Origin: Crambe crambe
Taxonomy: Eukaryota; Porifera; Demospongiae; Poecilosclerida; Crambeidae
DNA: 64,000 nt
Reading direction: 5' to 3'
Assembly: GCA_963924555.1 (NCBI GenBank)
Contig: OZ004581.1
Coordinates: 3,720,001-3,784,000 of the forward strand
Position numbers and translations under genes: made by a program. Below are positions 34,540-44,458 of this stretch, piece after piece (within the stretch, counting starts at the first letter, position 1; every line of letters starts with the position of its first letter). Under the pieces are notes generated by a model, which was given only the letters and a program-made list of their open reading frames with translations, made no database searches and was not told the origin of the DNA.

Positions 34540-35950
34540 GGTGAGATATTAGGCTCACAATTTCATCTGGGACTTTGTTCTAGAGAATAGGAGCCATGAC
34601 AATAGTTTGTTCTCACTCGAGGGAGAAATATTGGTGGGAGTTGGTGAATACCGCTAAGTGAAAACCTTCCATGGAGTATTCGCTTGCGTAGGCAGAGCTT
34701 CACCAAGCTCCTGTACCTGCTCCAGTTTACAAATGCGTGATGTGGATCCCAGATACAGTGTAACCTCAGTTATCCGCACCTCATTTATTCAGAACCTCAA
34801 CATCGTTTATCCAGCAACTGCATAACAATAATCAGCAGTATCTACACTGTTAGTACTGGCCCATAAAATTAAACAACACAGCATAACCGCAACATTATTA
34901 TTTCAATGCACTTCACTAATTCACTTATTGGGCAGCTTGGAAAAGAAGCTTGGACAAAAGTGTCCAGATAGTCTTGCTAGCCAGACTCCTTTTTCCCTCA
35001 CTATCTTTGCACATACACTTGCACGCGCGCGCGCAGAAGGAAGGGAGGACGAAAGAAAGAAGACGGGAAAAGGAGTCTGGTGTAAATGGACAGGTTATCT
35101 GGATCCCAGCTGCGGGAATGTAGGCAGACCCAATCAGATCCCTTGCTATAAATAAGTCACATGACTGTTGATGTCGTTACAAATTGTCACATGAAATTCT
35201 TCTCCGCGAATTTGGCGCGGTATTTCAATGTCAAGAGGCTACACCATAGTAAGTGCTAGCTACAGAGAAACTAGGTTATCATCAGCTACCCTCTGCTTGA
35301 CTTCATCTTACAAGCATCATTTTGTTATGTCATCCAATCCTTTGATTATCGAAAACAACCGCCTAGCAAAATAAGCTGATCTAGCTACTTAAACTGCCTC
35401 GGGGCTGTGTACTCACTCATCTCGCGTAGCCAGACCCTCACTACACCAAAGAGATCTGCCTCGAATTGTTCTTAGCATTGCACGCGCTACACAAATTACC
35501 ACGTGGAAGAGACACGTTCATCCTCGTGATTGTCAGCTCTTTTATCACATGCATCTCTGACCGCTAACATTCCAGAGGGTCTAGAAAACCTGTCCATTTA
35601 CACCAGACTCCTTTTCCCGTCTTCTTTCTTTCTTCCTCCCTTCCTTCTGCGCGCACGTGCAAGTAAGTGTATGTGCAAAGATAGAGGGAAAAAGGAGTCT
35701 GGCTAGCGAGACTAGTGTCCAGATAGGTTTGAGTGTATTGGCACTGGGACTACCAGTGATGCGTTTGGCCTGACAGCAAGTTGCGTTGATGTGAGCAGAC
35801 CAGGAGAGATCATTAGAAAGGATGATTCCTAGATATTTGATGGAGGACACAGTCTCAATGGCCTTCTTTCCGAGGTCTAAATTTAGGACAAGTGACTTCT
35901 TCCTTGTCACCAGCATTGCTTTAGTTTTGGTGGCATTCAGTCACAGATAC
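34540..35950 (-). pseudogene. LINE reverse-transcriptase C-terminal remnant, split by a MITE
   Basis: Minus-strand 35950-35724 encodes LNATKTKAMLVTRKKS, then SIKYLGIILSNDLSWSAHI, the thumb region of jockey/CR1-type LINE reverse transcriptases. The frame is interrupted by the 746-bp TAGTCT element (34969-35714). Beyond it, 34755-34540 continues with WDPHHAFVNWSRYRSL and LCLRKRILHGRF, followed by RVRTNY, the usual C-terminal tail. The N-terminal palm is missing. Stops and the insertion show that it is dead. LINEs move by target-primed reverse transcription. Confidence 0.7.
34969..35714. mobile_element. 746-bp TAGTCT element, 9-bp target duplication
   Basis: Inverted termini of about 120 bp start TAGTCT(T/C)GCTAGCCAGACTCC and carry GCGCGCGCAGAAGG-type sequence. 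Exact 9-bp repeats GTGTCCAGA flank it (34960-34968 and 35715-35723). The interior has no transposase. A related copy in the other orientation occupies 57843-58221. The 9-bp duplication suggests a Mutator-like transposase in trans (inference). Confidence 0.92.
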
Positions 35951-36540
35951 CTTGGGTTTCAGTCCATAAATATAAGATTGACTTACTGCCTATAGTCATC
36001 AAATTCTGTTTGACCATCTGTTAGAGGGCACCTAGAGACTGATCTTTTGCTATTAGTTTTGACTAAGCTTTTACTTCACAATTCAGTGATATCGACTAGC
36101 TAATCTTTCTCTGCCATTTTTTGAAGCTGTGCACATGCTACTAGGTCTTCATTTAGCAAGCTGTTTATTCTTTTCTGATGGTGTTCCAGTTTCTCCTTAT
36201 TGCACTACAGTACAGATGCTCATCCTATTATAGCCAGTACTTGGCTGTAGTGTAGTCAGCTCACTCTTCACCATGCCATGCACATGTCATTTACATTGCT
36301 GTTGCTGTAAAGTTTGATATTACAACTGATAGCAAAAAAAATCACCGTACGTACCTACAAAAGAAAAAGATAAAGATCAGGTTTATGATGTAGCTAGAAC
36401 TGACTGTAGACTCATGTCAAATAACTACTGCATGCTCTCAGTTGAAGTGACAGTCAATACTGCCACCCTCAATTCTTTACATACACAAACTTTTAACTTC
36501 ACAGTTATTTAAAGAAAAAGCACTAAGAAAAAGGATAGAA

Positions 36541-36745
36541 ACAAGTGAGCGCAAAAAAATTTTTTTTCTAGGGTTAGGTAGGGATAGCCTAAAATTACTG
36601 CGGCCTTATATGAAAACATTCCCTACATTTACGACTTCCATTAGCTAGCTATAGGCAGTGGATGTGAATGTAGGGATTGTTTTCATATGAGGCTGCAGTA
36701 AATTTTAGGCTATCCCTACTTTAAAAAAATTTCGCGATCACTTGT
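36541..36745. repeat. MITE family B, copy 1
   Basis: Terminal ACAAGTGAGCGC is inverted at the two ends (imperfect at the right). Internal GGTAGGGATAGCC and TGTAGGGATTGTTTTCATATG arms. Confidence 0.8.
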
Positions 36746-36751
36746 ATATCA

Positions 36752-36998
36752 TACAAGAAAAAACATTAATTTTATTTAAATAAATGAAGGTGATGTAGGG
36801 ATGACTAGTCAAAAAAGAGTTGGAACAAGAGCTGAATAGATGAAATCATGCAAGGATGAAGTCGAATGTGGGTACGTCAGACCTAGTGACAGCACCCGAA
36901 TCCGACTTCATCCTTGCATAATTTCAATCTTGTTCCAACTCTTTTTTGAGTAGTCATCCCTACATCATCTTCATTTATTTAAATGTTTTTTCTTGTTT
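36752..36998. repeat. MITE family C
   Basis: The arms ACAAGAAAAAACATTAATTT..GATGTAGGGATGACTAGTC are inverted at the right end, with a longer second stem around TTGCAAGGATGAAGTCG-type sequence. Confidence 0.8.
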
Positions 36999-37502
36999 CT
37001 TTCGATTTTTTTTTCTTTGCAGGTTATTATTTTTGTGATTTCCTATACATACCACTGCCAATAAGACTGGTAGTGAGAGAGAGGGAAATTGAAGTTTAAT
37101 TAATTCTTGCTTCATGAAATTCATAGCTCTTGTGTATCAATGTGTGGATCACAATCAAGCCTGGCAAACAATTTAGTGAGACTAAATTTCAGATACTGCT
37201 GAGCTACTCAATTAGCCTGCTAGCTTTCATTTCTAACTAATGCACACCTCATGGGCACTCAAGCGTTCCCATTCAAAGTTTAAATGTTGTCCTTAGTACA
37301 GCTACAGTTAATAATCTTAGAGCTGATTAGTTCTGACCTCAGCTTTATTAGTTTTGTAAGTGATCGAGAGTCATGGCAAATTCGTTGTTTATGCATGCAC
37401 GTTATGTTTAATGGCTATAGTCTATTGTACTAAGACAGCGGCTTTTTTCTGAGTGAATTAGAGGCTAAACTGATGGGACATGGACCTGGTCTGAGTAAAA
37501 TG

Positions 37503-37702
37503 TTATGAGCACAAAAAATTTCTTCTAAATTTAAAGGTTAAGTAGGGTGTACTGTAGCCTCGTACGAAAACAATCCCTACATTTAATCCACTGCCTATAG
37601 CCAGTCGTAAATATAGGGATTGTTTCTGCAGTACATTTATACAGCCAAGCTAGATTCCTACTTAACCTTTTTATTTAGAAGAAATTTTTTGCGCTCACTT
37701 GT
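37503..37702. repeat. MITE family B, copy 2
   Basis: Inverted AAAAAATTTCTTCTAAAT ends and internal ATAGGGATTGTTT. The left terminus is diverged. Confidence 0.75.
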
Positions 37703-37794
37703 TTCCATCCTTTTTCTTTGCAAAATGTAAAGAGCTAGCTTAGCTAGCTAAACTGAAGAGAAGAGCAAGGAGAAGAGCTAGCTAGCTCGTACAC

Positions 37795-37945
37795 AAGGGA
37801 TGACCATTGCTCAAAAAAGTAAGGAAACAAGGATAGGGATGAAGGGATCAATCTTTGTTCTGTATAACAATCCCTACATATACGTCCATTACTGCACTAT
37901 AATCTGAAGCTACCTGACGTATATGTAGGGATTGTTGCAATGATT
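37795..37945. repeat. MITE family A, copy 4 (partial)
   Basis: It keeps AGGGATGACCATTGCTCAAA and the central CCTACATATACGTC stem but lacks most of the right arm. Confidence 0.7.
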
Positions 37946-38539
37946 ATTTATCAGCCAGTCAAGGCTTGACTATATTGGAGGTCCAGGATGCAGATGAATC
38001 TGAAATAGTCTAAAATCCCCGAGTAGTCTACCATGATCTAGCCCGCACATATACGTAGAGCTTGAGCTTAGCTAGCTGAGTGATATTATAATTTCGGATA
38101 TCAAATACATGTGCATGCGTATTATCGACAACATGGCTTCCAATAATTAAATTAGTCGAGTACTGTGCTCTGTAGTGTCTCATTTTTCTTGAAGAGCCAT
38201 CCTTTCGAAGGAAGAGAGAGCAAGCAGCTGAAATTCTCCTGTGGACGTGTCCGACAATTGTAGACATCCTAATAACAGCAACAACATAGGGATCGCTACT
38301 GTTATCAGCCTCTCTCTCCTACAGTCCAATTCTTCTCCAAGAGTTGGAGTCCCTGTATAATATAATTCCCGTCAATATTTCCAGCTATATGGTATTTGTT
38401 TGCTAACTACCTACTAAAAGTAAAAGTGCTAACTGATGAATAAAACTTACTGACAGTATCATGTATTAGCATCATGTACTATTAAGTCTGTCTGAGTGAC
38501 TCTAAAGAAATGCTGGTCTCTGACCGCCTTGTCTATATG

Positions 38540-39947
38540 TATCAGAGAGTGCGCTAGCACTCTCTAAGTAGGGATGGCGGGTCAAAGGTCATAAGACTGT
38601 ATAAACTAAAAGCTCTTCTTTCTCTTCTACCCTTACTCTACAGGTTTTCAGAAGGCTACAGTGAATTATTACATCTACAAAGAAGAGAGGAGAATGTTCC
38701 AAAACCAAAAATTCATTTGCTAACATAAGAAAAAAACGATGTCTAAAATTAACTTTTGTTCTATTTCTTTATAATAATAATAATAAGGATAATAATAAGA
38801 TCGACGTACCGACTTACTGGCTATAATCATCAAAATTCTGCTTTGGCCATCTGTTAGAGCGGCACCTAGAGGCTGATCTTTTGCTATTAGTTTTGACTAA
38901 GGCTCTACTTCACTATTCGAGCACTCGGAACACTAGCTAATCTTTCGACGCCATTTTGAAGCGCACATCGGTAGGGGGCGTGGCTTATGGGCGGGGCCAC
39001 GTATAAGTGCACGTGTACAGTACAGCCTAATCAGTTCAGTAGCTAACGCTATTTATTCTTGTCTGATGATGTTCCTGACACTCCTTGCTACATTGCAGTA
39101 TAGATGCTCATCCTATAGTACTATTATAACAAGTAAGGGAAAAAGCATTTCGTGAAATGAAAAAAGATGTAGGGATGACCACTGCTCAAAAAAGTAAGGA
39201 AACAAGAAGGATGGAATCTTTGTTCTGTATATCCAGCCAACAATCCCTACATATACATCGGGTAGCTTCAGATTATAGTGTAGTAATGTACGTATATGTA
39301 GGGATTGTTGGCTGGATATACAGAACAAAGATTCCATCCTTCTTGTTTCCTTACTTTTTTGAGCAGTGGTCATCCCTACATCTTTTTTCATTTCACGAAA
39401 TGCTTTTTCCCTTACTTGTTCCTGGTCTTTTTTCCTCTCTTTTATGGTTTTAGCTATGTATAGAGTTCATTCTTCTATGTGTATGCAGGGACAGATGAAA
39501 GAAGAATACGGTAGTTCTCCAATAGCATACCAGCCCAATCATTATCAACGAGTCAAGGTGGAGGTAGAAGATGTTGAAATAGAGTCTACCTTGTTGAATC
39601 TAAATCCCCGAGTCGATACAGTAGTCTATCATCATCATCATTATTCTAGCTACATATACCTATACCTAGGACCTAGCTAGCTAGCTAGCTAGAGGCAGCT
39701 GAGTAATATTATAATTTCGAATAATTGGATATCAAATACATGCGCATGCGTATTATAGAAAAGATGGCTTCCTAATTGAATTAGTCGAGTGCTGTGCTCC
39801 TTAGTGTCTCCTTTTTCATCGACTCTTTTGAGGATCAACGAGTAGAAAAGATCGTAGTTCGTAGAATTTGGAGTGGATTTGTCCAGAAATCATAGCTGTA
39901 GCTTGAGTGGTTCGAGAGATATGGTTGTCTAAGAAGAATAATAATAA

Positions 39948-39982
<35 letters not shown>

Positions 39983-40222
39983 GAGAAGAAGAAGAATATA
40001 GCGGTTTACCTGCTCGCCGTATTTCTGAAACGGTAAGCTCCCTGGTCCTGAAACTTGGTCTGCACATTGTAGTAGGCTCTAGTAGGCTGGATAATCATTC
40101 ACAGTAGCTTTTGTTAGGTCTAAGTGGGGGAACTGGAATTTCACTTTTGTATTAGTCTATAGGCGGCGCGTGTGGCCGTCCGAGTCATCCCTACATAGAG
40201 AGTGCTACCGCACTCTCTGATA
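38540..40222. repeat. Composite repeat bounded by TATCAGAGAGTGC hairpins, with nested MITE
   Basis: Left end TATCAGAGAGTGCGCTAGC and right end GCACTCTCTGATA are inverted copies, suggesting element termini about 1.7 kb apart. MITE A copy 5 lies inside. Parts recur at 1-925 and 33770-36300. An AAT run is at 39938-39985. No target duplication was identified. Confidence 0.5.
39127..39425. repeat. MITE family A, copy 5 (complete foldback)
   Basis: Almost perfect palindrome: AACAAGTAAGGGAAAAAGC at the left and GCTTTTTCCCTTACTTGTT at the right, about 130-bp arms. Both strands therefore show the same open frame, which is an artefact of the symmetry. Confidence 0.9.
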
Positions 40223-40354
40223 CTTTGCTGTAGTGTAGTCAACTCACTTCACTATGCCATGTACATGTCATTTACATTGCTGTTGTTAGATAAAACTAAA
40301 TAAATTCTTCCAGAGACTGTATGTCAACTTCAAGCACTAAGAAAAAGAATAGAA

Positions 40355-40615
40355 ACAAGTGAGCGCAAAAAATTCCTTCTGAATAAAAAGGTTAAGTAGG
40401 GATGGCCTAAAATCTAGCTGGGCTGTATAATGTACTGCAGCCTCATATGAAAACAATCTCTACTTTTACAACGGCCCATAGCTAGCTATAGGTAGTGGAT
40501 GTAAATGTAGGGATTGTTTTCATATGAGGCTGCAGTACATTATACAGCCCAGCTAGATTTTAGGCCATCCCTACTTAACCTTTTTATTCAGAAGGAATTT
40601 TTTGCGCTCACTTGT
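40355..40615. repeat. MITE family B, copy 3 (complete)
   Basis: ACAAGTGAGCGCAAAAAATT at the left is inverted exactly at the right. The arms, about 110 bp, include AAGTAGGGATGGCC and TGTAGGGATTG. Confidence 0.9.
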
Positions 40616-41651
40616 GTATATACTATTATGCCTGCAACTGAAACTTGAATAATTTTTTTTTCCACTAGCATTTGTCAACCCTTGATAATGTGAATTGCAA
40701 CCTGAGCTGTACACGTGCATGGACGCTGACAAGTCGTATATCTGCATATCAAACTCATTCTACAGGAATATTACAACCGACGGTGATAATTGACATCACA
40801 ATAAATCAGTAGTGCACATTAGGTATGAGCTAGCTTGTGGTAGCTAGCTATCTATGGTTGAGAGTATTTCTGCTTGGGCTCCAGGATTGACTTGGCCTCC
40901 TCCTTGGTGAAGGTTAGACTCTGATTCCAAAGGATATCCTGAGCCTATGGGACGTATTTTAATGGTGTGGTCTCACGGTATGCAATAATTACTTGCACTA
41001 CTTGCACCACTAGAAACAAGTTTACTATGCAAATGCCCTTTCCCAATATAAAGTATAAAAGAGGTAAAGGGTCAGGTGCTAGTTAGGTGGGCCCAATTGT
41101 ATGGGCATGGCAGGACCTAGAAATGAATGTGCCATATGTGGCAAATCTTACTAGGCCTTCCTCTTGTGATCGCTTAAGTTTTCTTCTTCATCCTCGCCAT
41201 GTGGAGTTAAATTCAAGAGATCAAGATAGCAAGAGAGGAAAGGCCTGGGAGGACAACCGACAAAGCCATAGTAGTAAATGGTTGGGAAAAAATGATTTTA
41301 TGTTCATCTCTTCCTCCATTTCTTGAACATGAAGCCATGTATCATCTCCAATGCTCAAATTTTTGTCTACAAGTTAAGTTGGTTTTTTAATCACCAGCTT
41401 CAAGAATAGCTTCTTCAGTGTATGCATTTGAAGTATAAACTTTTACAAGCCTTATGATCATTGTTATCAAGCTACCCCAATGTAATTGCTTAACTCCTTG
41501 CTGTGCATGCACATGAAATCCTGCAATGACATCATCATGATAATTATTCATTCCAATATTCCAATTTTTTTAATAGTTGTCTACTACATAACTAAAAATA
41601 ATCTGAAGTAATTGGAAAATGAAGGGGAAAACTTATGCTCAATAAAATCAA
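40616..41651. repeat. Dispersed repeat, diverged relative of 54108-54579 and 63187-64000
   Basis: 40690-40975 matches those two copies at lower identity, and 40985-41460 matches 63663-63950. The open frame at 41087-41326 is inside it and was not accepted. Confidence 0.6.
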
Positions 41652-41857
41652 TGTAGGGTTAGTCTGTACTTGTACCTGTAGTGAACAGATATGCTGCCTT
41701 CAACTACCTCACATTACTGCCTAAACCAAGCAGAACACTTTTACACTGACATGAACAATTAAAGCAGCTTGGTGAGAGGCAGTGATGTAGGGATCGTTAT
41801 TGGCAGCATAATTTGTTTACAGAAACTGCTATAGGTGAAGTACAGACTAACCCTACA
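41652..41857. mobile_element. 206-bp MITE with exact 19-bp terminal inverted repeats
   Basis: It starts TGTAGGGTTAGTCTGTACT and ends with the exact complement. TGTAGGGATCG occurs inside. No clear target duplication. Confidence 0.85.
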
Positions 41858-42040
41858 ACAGTGCTCCCATTAAGTATTCAAAGTTGTTCAGACATGATGT
41901 GGGAGAGCTTTGGCTGACAACATATTTTTTGACCACACAACTATATTTTTAATAAATAAAAAAAAACTTTCAAGTTTGTATGAAAATGTATGAAATGTTT
42001 TAGTGTATGTAAATGTTTTGTTGGGTTTTTCTTGCATGAG

Positions 42041-43990
42041 TTAGGTGATCCAATTTTCCCAATCTTCCAAAGAAAAGCGAGCTTCATCCTCGGACTCTGA
42101 ATTAGACATTACAGTAGACTTCTCACAACGCTCACGGTACTCATCTTTGTGATTGAGTCTCCGTACCTTTTCTTTAGTCCACAGCTCCAATGCACCACCT
42201 GCATCCCATTCTGAGAGAGGAGGACCTTCTACATTAATTCTGATGAGCTGATCGAGGGTGTCTTCTCCAAGGCAAGTTCGCCGATCAGTTTGAGCCGAGA
42301 AATACCCATTCCAAGTGTCCATTTGACATAGGAAGACAAAACAATAACTCTATGACAGGTAGTATATTACTGCATCAACTGCTTCCACTAAATTACTTTA
42401 TAATCTTCTTGTACAATGTTCACGTATTTTCTTGCATACTCCACTATGTCGTCCCATTCATCTTGAAGCATTCTCCAGAGGGATTTTAAACCTTTGATAG
42501 ATTGCTTGAAGAGGTACATGTGCTGTATCACTTCTCTCCCAACCATTTGTAGCCAGAATGGTCACTGCATGGGTGAGCAACTCAAGTGTCCTCAAACTAC
42601 ACAAATCTCATCTTCCTGGAGAATTTTGCAAAGTATTTCACAAGGTTTAAGAAGGTCATGGAAGAAGGCACAGCCTAATAATATTTTGGAGTTCTACCAC
42701 TTCAGTCTGTAACCTTTAGCTTTCTGTGTATCTGTGGATTTCATTCTGGAATCTTCTACAATAGCTGTCAAGTGAGTGAAGTATGCCCCAATTCTATTTA
42801 TCACATTCGCTCCAGGGCAGCCACTTTATGACCAAGTTCCACATGCACGCAGAGGGCGAATGCCTCCTCCAGGGGTTTGTGAAGGTTCCAGGCAGGCTTT
42901 CAGCTCGATCACAATATCTTCTAATTCATGGCACTTCTTGAATGATTTTTTATACATGTAGTACATGCGTAAAAGAAGCTCATCAATGTCAGAAAAAAGG
43001 TTTGAGTTCAAGGCATCCTTCACGGAAAGTTCGAGCCGATGAGCCAAACACCAAAACATGAAAATCCATGGCACCTCATTCTTAAGGAGCCTCTTTAAAC
43101 CACCTTCAGCCATGTTGGCACTATACATCCATCGCAACCAAAGCCAATCATTTTTTCCTTCCATTGATCTTCAAATCCCATTATATGCTACAGCTTCTTT
43201 AAGAGACTTGAAAAGACGTTCACCTGTTGCACTACTAAGTGTCTTGCACTGAAAAATCTGCTTCTCACTTGAACTTTTCCATCTTCAGAGAAGGGATCAA
43301 AGTGAAGGACCAAGTACATTTCCACTAACACATTGACAGAATCTGTGCTTGCATCAGCTTGAATGCTAAAAAAGTTTGACTTTGATAGGGTTGCTATAAG
43401 TAAATTTTGCTGCTCACAAGCAATAAACTTAACAAAAGTGGAACAGGCTTGGTCATTTTTATACCCATCTTCTAAATTAACACCATGCTGTTCTTCCAGC
43501 TCGCTTATGGACTTCATCTTGGTGAATGCCAGGTTTTCCTTCACTATCGTGTATGCTATATCGAATTTCCTTTTAGTCCTTTCAATAGTGGCAGAATCCA
43601 TGGAAGACTGAGCCAGACACTTAGCGATAGGTATGTAGTCACATACATTGGACGATTGGTGCTTCTTAAATAGTGTCCATTCCTGCATGCTCCTTAACCG
43701 ATGGTTAGTAGTGCCATCGATGAAAGCAGACCTGAAATTTCTCATAGATTCAAGTTTATCCTTGAATTGACAGCAGACCGAGCACCTTAATGTTGCTACA
43801 TGATCGCGATCGGCCATATCGAACTTGAACCAAACTGTAGTATTCAGTTCTTTGTTGTTTTCTCTCACCCATTTCTCAACTGTGCGCTGCTCTTTTCTTT
43901 GATAGTGGCTGAAAACAAGGACTAGTAGCACTAGAACTACAAGATTCACTAGAAGATAGCCTCTTTCTACCTTGATTGGAGATTTTGTCT
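42041..43990 (-). pseudogene. hAT-like (ZNF862/KIAA1586-type) transposase remnant
   Basis: Minus strand, N- to C-terminus: a serine/lysine-rich start (43985-43900, one frame off), a TTF-type zinc finger (LRCSVCCQFKDK with GTTNHR), a DDE-like core segment with QADASTDS, then WCLAHRLELSVKDAL (about 43064-43020) and MYKKSFKKCHELEDI. After a degenerate stretch (42825-42325) the hAT dimerisation tail follows (INVEGPPLSEWDAGG, then SLEDWENW). At least three frameshifts separate the pieces. It belongs to the same family as the + strand copy at 45.2-47.6 kb but is clearly diverged. Terminal repeats were not identified. Confidence 0.75.
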
Positions 43991-44458
43991 GATCAAGAGC
44001 AATTTTACCCAGTCACGTGCAATGAATAACCGGAAATTGACCGTTATTTCTAGCACTGCTACAAGGATTTTATTTAGCATTTTTTCCCCTTCACTTGTCA
44101 TAATTATTGGCCTTCTGAACTGCTAGTACATGCATGAATAACATCTTTCTAGATTGTAGTGTGTTTTCAACTGTTTCACAGCTATACTTCATACTGGCAG
44201 GTATTGTGATATTTCCATACTTTGAAGTGCAAAAGGTTTCTGATAAACGAAGCGTGGATAATCAAGGTTCTACCAATACGTAGCTGTAGCTGTCATACTG
44301 CTTGTATTAGAAGGTATGGTTTATAGCTAATTATTGATTTGACTTACCAATGAAAATTTCATTCCTGTAATATTCTAGATGCCTCTTTCTTGTGTCCAAG
44401 AGTGGCGGGCTCGTACTGGCTCCTGCTGGTGTGTTCTTGGCCGACCTGCTAAATGTAG

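Noticed and set aside
39113-39680. Overlapping open frames on both strands with the same peptide
   Set aside because: They are created by the near-perfect palindrome of MITE A copy 5.
42776-43252. Plus-strand open frames
   Set aside because: They lie antisense to the recognisable hAT-like transposase remnant.
44379-44458. SCWCV block resembling a thyroglobulin type-1 motif upstream of the 2A gene
   Set aside because: Only the short CWCV match is present; the rest of the domain is absent and the frame cannot be spliced onto the following exons with confidence.
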